Shown here piece after piece: positions 1 to 8,400 of a stretch of DNA of 36,113 nucleotides. The number at the start of each line of letters is the position of its first letter. Positions within the stretch are counted from its first letter, which is position 1. Under the pieces are notes generated by a model. It was not told the origin of the DNA and searched no databases. It saw nothing but the letters and a program-made list of their open reading frames with translations. Source of the DNA: Clostridia bacterium (GTDB lineage: Bacteria > Bacillota > Clostridia > Christensenellales > Aristaeellaceae); NCBI GenBank assembly GCA_900769075.1, contig CAAGFE010000004.1, positions 1 to 36,113 of the forward strand, given 5' to 3'. The position numbers were made by a program, and so were the translations under genes.

Positions 1-48
1 GGCGTGCGTAACCCCAACCCATAATTTTCAGAAAGGAAACGAACAAGC

Positions 49-594
49 ATGAAGAACACAAAGCGCATCCTGCTGGCTGCTGTGGCGGCCCTGCTGCTGG
101 TGGCTGTGTCTGTCGGCGGTACCCTGGCGTGGTTGACGGCGAGCACACAGACTATTACCAACACCTTCAGCCCCAGCGATATCAACATCACGCTGGCTGA
201 AACCACGGGCACGGAATACAAGATGGTTCCCGGCGCGACCATCGAAAAGAACCCCAAGGTCACCGTTGTGGCTGGCAGCGAGGATTGCTGGCTGTTTGTG
301 AAGGTTGAGAAGTCTGGAAACTTTGATGCTTTCATGACCTACACGATGGCAGACGGCTGGACTCCCTTGACTGGTGTGGATGGCGTGTACTACCGTCAGG
401 TTGCGGCGTCCTCCGCTGATCAGGACTTCAATGTGCTGAATAACAACGAGGTGACTGTGCTGAATACGGTCACCAAGGGTGATATGACCGGTCTGACTGA
501 GGCTACTTACCCCACCCTGAAATTCACCGCCTATGCCATCCAGCAGGAAGGCTTCGCTACTGCTGCTGCGGCTTGGGCTGAGGTTTCCAAGTAA
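49..594 (+). CDS. TasA/camelysin-like secreted protein with SipW-type signal peptide (copy 1)
   Basis: A 181-aa protein starting at an ATG preceded by AGAAAGGAAACG. The N-terminus is a basic stretch, a hydrophobic core and then the SipW-type motif GGTLAWLTA followed by NTFS. In TasA and CalY this region is cut by the dedicated signal peptidase SipW, and the mature protein polymerises outside the cell. The rest is predicted all-beta, with a segment KVTVVAGSEDCWLFVKVEK matching the 'V-N-G-x-x-x-x-VRV' strand pair of the family, and a C-terminal AYAIQQEGF...AAAAWAEV segment shared with the next copies. It is the first of three consecutive similar genes. Family membership is clear from the signal motif; fibre formation is inferred. 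The upstream part of the operon lies outside the window. Confidence 0.85.
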   Translation: MKNTKRILLAAVAALLLVAVSVGGTLAWLTASTQTITNTFSPSDINITLAETTGTEYKMVPGATIEKNPKVTVVAGSEDCWLFVKVEKSGNFDAFMTYTMADGWTPLTGVDGVYYRQVAASSADQDFNVLNNNEVTVLNTVTKGDMTGLTEATYPTLKFTAYAIQQEGFATAAAAWAEVSK

Positions 595-634
595 TCCCCC
601 CCACACAATAATGGAAGAAGGAAGGACATAAACA

Positions 635-1360
635 ATGTCTAAGCGCAAGATTCTGGTTCTGGCCCTGTCCCTGGGCATGGTGGCTATCCTGGCCATCGGC
701 GGCACCCTGGCTTACTTCACCGATACCGATGCCGCTACCAACACCTTCACCGTTGGTAACGTGCAGATCAAACTGAACGAGGTTTTCGAACAGAACTCCG
801 TGCTGCGTCCTGCGACCGGCAGCGCGCAGGCTGGCACGCTGCAGAACGGCATCAAAAAGGAAGTGACCGTCACGAACACCGGTTCCGAGGATGCCTATGT
901 GCGTGTGCACATCGCCATCCCCAGCATTCTTGACAACGGCGATCCTTCCTTTGATGCCGGCCAGAATGTTCTGCACTTCAACTACACTAAGGATTCTGTT
1001 GTGGCGGGCGAGTGGGACTGGTCCAAGTCCACTGGCGCCCCCTATGAAGGCGACTGGAACTATTACGAGACCACCATTAACAGCATTGACTACAATGTGT
1101 ACGTTGTGACCTACGAATCCGTGCTGGCACCTAATGCAACAACCGCCACGAAGGCCATGCATCAGGTTTACCTGGACAGCAAGGTTACCAATGAAGACAT
1201 CACCAAGATCAATGCTACGCTGGGCGCGAACTGGCAGATTCTGGTTGTCGCTGAGGGCGCTCAGGCTGAAGGCTTCGCCAATGCCTATGATGCTCTGAAC
1301 ACCGCGTTCGGCGTGCCCGGCGCCTACGACGTGGACTGGAGCGGCGCTGTTGCCCAGTAA
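635..1360 (+). CDS. TasA/camelysin-like secreted protein with SipW-type signal peptide (copy 2)
   Basis: A 241-aa protein, start chosen at the ATG after GAAGGAAGGA, 40 bp after copy 1. It begins MSKRKILVLALSLGMVA, followed by the SipW-type motif GGTLAYFTDTDAATNTFTVGN, which is textbook for TasA/CalY. A TVTNTGSEDAYVRVHI strand follows at about residues 73-90. The C-terminal VVAEGAQAEGFANAYDAL parallels copies 1 and 3. It is the longest of the small members, with an extra Trp- and Tyr-rich section (WDWSKS to WNYYETT) in the middle. Codon use is strongly biased to C/G-ending codons, as in a highly expressed structural protein. Role as a matrix or fibre subunit is inferred from family and context. 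Confidence 0.88.
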   Translation: MSKRKILVLALSLGMVAILAIGGTLAYFTDTDAATNTFTVGNVQIKLNEVFEQNSVLRPATGSAQAGTLQNGIKKEVTVTNTGSEDAYVRVHIAIPSILDNGDPSFDAGQNVLHFNYTKDSVVAGEWDWSKSTGAPYEGDWNYYETTINSIDYNVYVVTYESVLAPNATTATKAMHQVYLDSKVTNEDITKINATLGANWQILVVAEGAQAEGFANAYDALNTAFGVPGAYDVDWSGAVAQ

Positions 1361-1427
1361 TTCATCCCTGTAATCTTTCACTCAAAGCGCAAAACCGCGC
1401 TAAAAAACGTCAAGGAGATACTGAACA

Positions 1428-2018
1428 ATGTCTAAGCGCAAGATTGTACTGCTGGCACTGGCAGTATGCATGGTGGCCATCCTGGCGGTTGGCGGCACCC
1501 TGGCTTACTTCACGGCGGAGGATGACGCGACCAATACCTTCACCGTCGGCAACGTGAAAATTGACCTGACCGAGCCCAACTGGAATACGAGCGGTTCTGA
1601 GGATGCGCTCGAGGTTTACCCCACCGAGCCCCTGGCGAAGGATCCCACCGTGACGAATACCGGTGCCAACCCCTGCTTTGTTCGCATCAGCGTGACTGGC
1701 TGGGATTGCCTCGCACCCGCTGGCGACATTACCTACCGCACCGACTATGTCACGGGCAAGCTGGGTGATAACTGGGTGCTCCACACCGATGGCTACTTCT
1801 ACTACAACAAGGTGCTGGCTGTCGGCGAAACCACCGATGCCCTGTTTGACCAGATCGTCATCCCTTCCGACTTGGAAAACGGCGACGCCGAAACTGAGTT
1901 CAACCTTGTCGTGACCGCTGAGGCTGTGCAGGCTCAGGGCGCCAAGGCCTCCTGGGCTGCCGTGCAGACCATGACCGTGACAGAGATCGCCACCTGGTTC
2001 GCAACCTGCGGTTTGTAA
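1428..2018 (+). CDS. TasA/camelysin-like secreted protein with SipW-type signal peptide (copy 3)
   Basis: A 196-aa protein with an ATG start after AAGGAGATACTG. Its first 35 residues closely resemble copy 2 (MSKRKIVLLALAVCMVA, then GGTLAYFTAEDDATNTFTVGN), pointing to tandem duplication. The strand PTVTNTGANPCFVRISVTG and the C-terminal VTAEAVQAQGAKASWAAV match the family. Unlike copy 2 it has three Cys in the mature part (GANPC, GWDC and ATCGL near the end), so it could form a disulphide or be oxidised. It is followed by an intergenic region with two strong hairpins before copy 4. Function as a secreted structural subunit is inferred. Confidence 0.87.
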   Translation: MSKRKIVLLALAVCMVAILAVGGTLAYFTAEDDATNTFTVGNVKIDLTEPNWNTSGSEDALEVYPTEPLAKDPTVTNTGANPCFVRISVTGWDCLAPAGDITYRTDYVTGKLGDNWVLHTDGYFYYNKVLAVGETTDALFDQIVIPSDLENGDAETEFNLVVTAEAVQAQGAKASWAAVQTMTVTEIATWFATCGL

Positions 2019-2032
2019 GCAATTTTCGCCCT

Positions 2033-2099
2033 CCGCACCCTCGTCCGGGGGTGCGGGGGCACATGTGGTTATCCGAATGACGGATATCCGCCTGTGCCC
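2033..2099 (+). terminator. Tandem hairpins between TasA-like copies 3 and 4
   Basis: CCGCACCC (2033-2040) pairs with GGGTGCGG (2049-2056). Directly after it GGGCACA (2057-2063) pairs with TGTGCCC (2093-2099), with an inner ATCCG/CGGAT stem. Neither stem is followed by a T tract, so this is a weak or partial terminator, or an mRNA-stabilising structure, that could set the output of the first three genes above the rest. Confidence 0.4.
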
Positions 2100-2170
2100 T
2101 GCGGCACCTGAAGCATGTGAATCATCCTGAGCAATCAGCAGATTTCATCATTATAGGAGGGAATATCCTG

Positions 2171-2782
2171 ATGAACAAGCGAGCAGATTGGAAAAAGCGC
2201 ATCGTCTGTCTGGCGGGCATCGCGATTTGTGTGGCGGTTCTCGCGTCCGGCACGGCGGCGTATTTCGTCGCGGAGGAAACGGCCTACAATGTCATCACCA
2301 CCGGCTGCCTTCATATGGAGCTGGTGGAGGAAACCGAGGACGGCAAGCCTTGGCCCACGGAGGGCATCTCCGATGTGGTGCCTGCCGTTGAGGTTGGCAA
2401 GGTGGTCTATGTGGAGAACAAGGGCAGCGTGCCGTTCTTCACCCGCATCCAGATTGACAAGGTGTTCTACCCTGCAGAGGGCGTGGAAACGGAGCTGGAT
2501 GTCGGGCTTGTCCGCCTGAATTTCAACACGGAGGACTGGACGGAACAGGATGGCTTCTACTATTACAATACCATCCTCCAGCCGGGCGAGAAAACCAAAC
2601 CCCTGTTCACCAAGGTGACCTTTGCTCCGGAAATGGGCAATGATTATATGAATTCCAAGGTTGAAATCACCGTGCTGGCTCAGGCGGTTCAGAGCGCGAA
2701 CAATGGTTCGGATCCGCTGAAGGCCCTGGGCTGGTCCGAAGCGGTCAAGACGCTGCTGTTGGAAGCAGAAGACGCTGAGTAA
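2171..2782 (+). CDS. TasA-like secreted protein with divergent SipW-type signal peptide (copy 4)
   Basis: A 203-aa protein. An in-frame ATG lies at 2117, but the ATG at 2171 has the good ribosome site (TAGGAGGGAATATCCTG) and gives a normal signal peptide: MNKRADWKKR, hydrophobic core, then SGTAAYFVAEETAYNVITTGC. This is a diverged SipW motif (SGTAAYF for GGTLAYF, VITTG for TFTVG). The mature part keeps the strand VVYVENKGSVPFFTRIQ and a C-terminal VLAQAVQSANNG segment. Its stop is 15 bp from the next gene, with GGAGGGGG between, so it is probably co-translated with the CHAP-like protein. It may be a specialised or minor subunit. The single Cys falls just after the signal region. Confidence 0.82.
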   Translation: MNKRADWKKRIVCLAGIAICVAVLASGTAAYFVAEETAYNVITTGCLHMELVEETEDGKPWPTEGISDVVPAVEVGKVVYVENKGSVPFFTRIQIDKVFYPAEGVETELDVGLVRLNFNTEDWTEQDGFYYYNTILQPGEKTKPLFTKVTFAPEMGNDYMNSKVEITVLAQAVQSANNGSDPLKALGWSEAVKTLLLEAEDAE

Positions 2783-2797
2783 GGAGGGGGAAGGAAT

Positions 2798-5461
2798 ATG
2801 AAACGGAAAATTGTGGCATTTCTGCTGGTGCTGAGCCTGGCAGCTGCCCTCTTGCCGGTCTCGTTCGCCGAGGAAGATGATATGGATATGACTTTCTCCC
2901 CGGCAGATCCCGTGCAGGGGCAGGACAAGACCGACGAAGAGAACGGGGACCAGAGCGATTTCGATGCGATCAAGGACGCGAATTCTTCCATCATGGAGGG
3001 CCTGGGTAAGAAGGACTGGGAGAATCTGGCGGATAAGGTCAAGCTGACCGGCAAGTGGCGCGATGACCTGGTTCAGCTGGCCCAGACTCAGATCGGCTAC
3101 CAGGAAGAAAAGACCGGCATGACCCTCTATACCCGCTGGGCAGGGAAGGACGCGGAGGCTGATTGGACTGCGCTGTTCGTGAACTGGGTGGCCGCGAAGG
3201 CTGGCCTGGATGACCATGAATTCCCCAAGGGCGAAACCTATGACGAGTTCCGCAGCCAGATGAAAAATCTGAGTGCGGTCAAGAAGATCAGCCGTTCCAC
3301 CTACCCCACTTCCGGCGACCTGGCGCTGATCGAGTCCGGCAAGCAGAAGCTGGTCGGTATCGTGGTGTATGTCAGCAATGACTACGCCTCCGTCATCCAT
3401 GGCGATGACAACGGCCGCGTCACGAAGGAAACCTACCAGGTGGGCGGACGGGAATTCAAGTATTACATTGATCTGAACGTGCTGATGGAGCGCGCCGGAA
3501 TTGAGGTTGGCAAGGGCGGCGTCGTGCCGGTGATCCCCGAGGGCGGTATCGCGGCCTGGACGAACACCAATGCGGTTTATCTCCGCTCCGAGCCGACCAC
3601 TGCCTGCAAGAGCCTGACCACCGTGAAGAAGGCCAAGACCGCTGTGCTGGTGACCAGCGCCGCCATGCAGGAGGACGGCTACATCTGGTATGGCGTTGAG
3701 TACAAGAAATATCAGGGCTTTATCCGCGGCGACCTGCTGAACCTGGATGTGTCCGCGATCCCTGAGGTGACCCCCATCCCTGAGGCCAAGCCGGAACCCA
3801 CCCCCGTGCCCGGCTGCGCTCTGTGCAACGGCGCTTCCCAGGGCCTGACCCTGCCCGTCGAGTGCTGCTATGAGCATCTGGCGGGGATGACCGCGGACGA
3901 AGCCGCCGCCTTCATGGACGAGCTCCGGCGGGATGACCCCTTCACCTACACGCTGTACATCAACTGCACCGGGGCCCATGTGAACGCCGGTGCGGCTGAA
4001 GTGCTTTGCCTGGGCGATGCATGCGGCCAGGCGGCTTGGGCTGCCCCGAGCGCGCTGCACAGCGCGGATTGCCCCTGGTTCAAGTCCGGCCTGGAAATCC
4101 AGGAGCGCGTGGTGAACATCGTCGTCAACCAGCCCGCCAGCGTGGATGGCGTCCTGCCCGGTCAGGAAGTCACCTTCACCTTTGAGGTGTACGGCGCCGA
4201 AGGGTACCAGTGGTTTGAAGTGGAAACCGATCCCGAGGGCAATGAGAAGGCGAACATGCTCGACGGCGAGACCGGCACGACCCTGACCGTCGTTGCCAAC
4301 GATGAAACCGTCGGCCGCAGCTACTACTGTGAAGCGTATCTTCAGAAGGATGTTGTGACCTCCGCCGTGACCAGCAAGCGGGTGCAGCTGAATGTGACGG
4401 CGCCCATTGCTGCCGAAGCGATCGTGGGCGAGGCAGTCTATTTCACCTACCATTATGAAGGCGCTGCCTCTTACAAGTGGTATGTGAAGGCGAGCGCCGA
4501 TGCCGCCGCGGTCGAGGTGGAAACCACCAGCACCGCCCTGCTGTCCCTGACGGCCTCGGTGAACGACGCCGGCAAGATCTACTACTGCGTCGCGCAGGAT
4601 CAGGATGGTCAGGAGTTGGCCAAGAGCGGCTACTACACTTACACCATCTCCAATGATCTGAGCAAGTATGTGAACGAGCTCGCCAATCTCTCCCGCCAGG
4701 AGCGCTACACCCTCATGACCGAGGTGTGGGCGAAGGTCACTGTGCAGGTCGGCGAGGATGAAAAGCCCCTGAATGTGGCTGTCTACAACGAATGGGCTGC
4801 CAAGTATCAGGCAACCTATCCCACGCTGCTGTGCACCTGCAATAACTTCTATGAACCCGGGAGCAACAAACACAGTGCGACATGCCCCTGGCACGAGAAG
4901 AGTGCCACCAAGCCCTCCAAGAACGAGCGTGTCGAGGCCGACATCTGCAAGAGCTACAAGGACATGCTGCCTTCCGAAGTGATTTGTGCCTACGAGTTCC
5001 TCAAGGGCCTGGGTGATTCTGCGGCGCGGTACGCGTACCTGGCGGAATTGAAGCAGCAGAACCCGGCTGGCTATGCGGCCTTCATGGAGTCCTACGACAA
5101 GCACATTGCCGCAGGCGCGGAAGCCCTGATTCAGACCAGCGGCTATCTGGAAGAGCAGCTGAGCAACCCCGAGTTTGCCCAGTGGGCGGAATCCGCCACG
5201 CCGGAGATGATCGCCCGTGCGCTGACCGTGAAATCCCTGGACCATGTGGCGCTGGAAGCCAATGGTGACGGCACCTACGCCATGTACGTCGTCCGGTATG
5301 CTGAGCCGGTGGGTTCGGTGGATGCGAAGGGGTTCATTTCGGTCACAATCCCGGGCAGCAATGAAGAAATTGTGATTGCCTGGATTGACTTCGAGGATAA
5401 CATCGTCTACTTCATCAACGAAGAAAAGCCGAGCTATGCGCCGGAATACTCTGCCAACTAA
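2798..5461 (+). CDS. Large secreted protein: degenerate CHAP-like domain, SH3b, Ig-like domains and Cys/His CPW modules
   Basis: An 887-aa protein with a classical signal peptide (MKRKIVAFLLVLSLAAALLPVSFA). Residues about 85-235 resemble a CHAP amidase (AQTQIGY, YTRWAG, ADWTALFVNW, SGDLALIE, LVGIV). The expected catalytic Cys is Thr124 and the expected His is Leu185, so it is unlikely to cut peptidoglycan. An SH3b-like domain follows (about 248-315), then a Pro-rich linker (318-335). A helical module with C404, C409 and HSADCPW (421-427) comes next, then two Ig-like domains (about 433-625, each with a YYC). A second module follows with LLCTC (677-681) and HSATCPW (692-698), then a helical and beta C-terminus. 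There is no sorting signal or C-terminal membrane helix, so it must be held by partners or by wall binding. The domain order is seen; a structural, non-enzymatic role is inferred. Confidence 0.8.
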   Translation: MKRKIVAFLLVLSLAAALLPVSFAEEDDMDMTFSPADPVQGQDKTDEENGDQSDFDAIKDANSSIMEGLGKKDWENLADKVKLTGKWRDDLVQLAQTQIGYQEEKTGMTLYTRWAGKDAEADWTALFVNWVAAKAGLDDHEFPKGETYDEFRSQMKNLSAVKKISRSTYPTSGDLALIESGKQKLVGIVVYVSNDYASVIHGDDNGRVTKETYQVGGREFKYYIDLNVLMERAGIEVGKGGVVPVIPEGGIAAWTNTNAVYLRSEPTTACKSLTTVKKAKTAVLVTSAAMQEDGYIWYGVEYKKYQGFIRGDLLNLDVSAIPEVTPIPEAKPEPTPVPGCALCNGASQGLTLPVECCYEHLAGMTADEAAAFMDELRRDDPFTYTLYINCTGAHVNAGAAEVLCLGDACGQAAWAAPSALHSADCPWFKSGLEIQERVVNIVVNQPASVDGVLPGQEVTFTFEVYGAEGYQWFEVETDPEGNEKANMLDGETGTTLTVVANDETVGRSYYCEAYLQKDVVTSAVTSKRVQLNVTAPIAAEAIVGEAVYFTYHYEGAASYKWYVKASADAAAVEVETTSTALLSLTASVNDAGKIYYCVAQDQDGQELAKSGYYTYTISNDLSKYVNELANLSRQERYTLMTEVWAKVTVQVGEDEKPLNVAVYNEWAAKYQATYPTLLCTCNNFYEPGSNKHSATCPWHEKSATKPSKNERVEADICKSYKDMLPSEVICAYEFLKGLGDSAARYAYLAELKQQNPAGYAAFMESYDKHIAAGAEALIQTSGYLEEQLSNPEFAQWAESATPEMIARALTVKSLDHVALEANGDGTYAMYVVRYAEPVGSVDAKGFISVTIPGSNEEIVIAWIDFEDNIVYFINEEKPSYAPEYSAN

Positions 5462-5488
5462 GCAGTGCACAGAATGGAGGCATCGTCA

Positions 5489-8400
5489 ATGAAATTGAAA
5501 AACCTATCCAGGCTGACGGCTCTGCTCCTGGCGTTCATTCTCTGCTTCTCCACGGTGGCAGAAGCAGCCGTTCCGCTGTCGGACTTAACCACCTATGGGT
5601 TGCTTGACGGATTACTGGAAATGCTCGGCATCAAGCGAGTGTCTGGCTGCTTGGACTATCCGCTGACGCTGGAGTTCGACAAGAGCCTCGACAATGGCGA
5701 ATATACCTATCAGTGGTACAAGATTACGGGCTTTAACAGCTCCGAAACTGTCCCTTCCGATGCCACGCCCAGTCAGCTGACCATCAAGCCGACCACGAGC
5801 ACGGGATACTACTACTGCAAGGCAACCAAGGTCAGCACGGGTTCCACAACCAAAAGCAGTGCCTTCGTGGTTGAGGCCTATGGCCCGGATCATGCGGTGG
5901 ACTATCTGAAGGTACTGAGCGATATCCGCTCGTTCGACTATCCCGGCGATAAGATGCCCTACCGCGTGGAAGCCCACAAGTACATGACCGAATCGTGGAA
6001 CACCGTGATGGATGGTCAGAACCTGGCACAGGCCATTCTGACTGCGTCCACCACGTCCACCGACTATCCGAAGCTGCTTTGCACCTGCTGCATCGCGGCA
6101 GACGGCAGCATTTCCGATGAAATCCTTCTGCACCCCTACGTTGCGCATGCGAAGGGCTGTCCCTGGGAGGACTATATCATTCAGCTGCCCATTCCCCCGC
6201 AGCCCAAGCTCTACTACGGCGAACCGCAGGGCGAACAGTATACTGCGAACTCCGGCTATAGCCTGCCCATGACCAAGGCGATCATTCTGCCTGCGGGCGG
6301 AAGTGCGACCGTGAGCGTCAGCGGCTCCACTGTTTCTGCACAAGCCCGCGGTGTGTCCAGCCCCACCCAGTGGCAGGTGTACAACGGCTCCGAGTGGGCG
6401 AACATGCTGGGGGAAACCAGCGATACCCTGCTCATCACCACGGCAAAGCTGCAGACCATCTTCAACCTGACGGGCGTTGCTCATCTGCGTTACTATGACC
6501 GGACGAATGACGTTGTGCTGGGCTATGTTGACGTGTCCTCTCAGGCCAATGCCGGCGAATATCCCGAGGAGGAGGCAGCCGCGCAGACCTTCACCAAGCA
6601 GACCCGCGATGCCAATGGTTTCACCGTTGAGGTCAAATATGTGTTTGAAAACAACGTGGAGGTGGCAACGCCCTATACTGCCTACCTTGCTGCAGGCTCC
6701 GACTTCAGCACGACGGTCACCTTCCCCCAGGTGCAGGGCTATCTGCCCTATTTGAATGGGGTTCAGCAGAACAGCCTGGAACTGAGCTACACCCCGATTG
6801 ATCAGAACCATACTTATACAGTGGTGTACAAGCCCACCAACGTGGATTATGTGATCAGGCACTACAAGCAGAATGCGGAAAACGATGGGTATACTTTGGC
6901 AGAACAGAAAAAAACCCAGGGCCTGACCAATAGTCAGGTACCCGATGTGGCCCATATCCGCAAGGTTGATGACGGCAACGGCAATGTGACGACCGTGGTT
7001 GATCCCGGATATGAGGGCTTCTACGCGCTGCAGTATGAGCGTCCCCTGATCGCGGCGGACGGCTCTACGGAGGTGGAGGTCTACTACGACCGCTACTACT
7101 ACCTGATGAACTTCGACCTGGACGGCGGCTATGGCGTGGAGCCCATCTACGCCCGGTATGGCGCGCCCATTGGCAACGTGGGGACGCCCACCAAGGCAGG
7201 GTATACCTTCGACGGATGGTCGCTGAACGGTGAAATTGCAACTGTACCCGGCACCATGCCCGCGACGAACAGCACCTACAAGGCCCTGTGGACAGAGGCT
7301 GACTCCTCCTTCACGGTTGTGTACTGGCTGAAAAACGCTGATGATGATGAGTACAGCGTGTTTGGTACGAAGGTCGTAGACGCACAGACTGGCGATGCTG
7401 TTACCGATGCGGTTTACAACAGCGTTGACTATAAGGTTTATGGGAATGCCAATATCACCCTTGATTCCAACATGCAGGAACTCGTGCCTTTCATTGAATA
7501 TGAAAAGGCTGATGCAAGCGTAACGGTTGCTGGCGACAAGTCGAGCATTGTCAACGTGTACTATACCCGAAAGGCGTATACGCTGAAGTTCTACTACGCC
7601 ATGGAAGATACCACAAATAATAAATACTATGTTATTGGCGGTAGCTCGTATGCCTTTGGCAAAAGCGGTGATAATACAGCGAACTCGCTCGATAACCTGA
7701 CGAAATACTACATGGATGGCGGCAGTTGGGTGAATCAACGCGGTCAGGTAGATGAGATTCCGCAGCTAAATGCAACAGGAACGGCCAGAAAATATGTTTC
7801 TGGCTCTGATGCGGCCACTAAGAAATCCGGTGGTGTAACCTATAAGTATAAGTATTACTACATTTCCTTCACCGCGAAATACGGCGCTGACATCAGCAAT
7901 CTGTGGCCGTGCAATGTCTTTAGTTCGGTTACCCGGTCAAGTGAGAACACACACGGTAAATGGGATGGTAAGGAAGCTTATGTGAGCGCCTGGAACGGCG
8001 AGCATCATGTCTACTATTCGCAGCACAATAGCAACCAGACCATCAAGGGCAACTACAACCAGCTGGATACACAGCTGCTGTGGGACGTTGTGCAATTCAA
8101 AGCCTATGCAGACGGCAACAACACGGTTGATTACGTTTGTTTCTGGGAGAACGGAGCAAACATTGGCTGGAGCGTGCCAGAGTTGTACTATTACCGGGTT
8201 TGGGTGCCTGTGCTGGAGGGACAGGTTACAGACGGTTTGGAAACAATGGAAAGAGATGGCATCATCTACTTCCTGCGCAACACCTATGATACGGTGGATG
8301 ACTCTACCTGGAGGGAACAAACCCCGCCTGCGATCAATGGCTTGACGTATATTGATGATAGCATGAACGGAACACAGATTACGTCTGGCTTTGATACCAC

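Noticed and set aside
2135..5470. An 1111-codon open frame on the minus strand
   Set aside because: It mirrors the well-supported secreted protein on the plus strand. It has no plausible signal, domain or ribosome site. Codon bias toward GC-ending codons keeps the antisense frame open.
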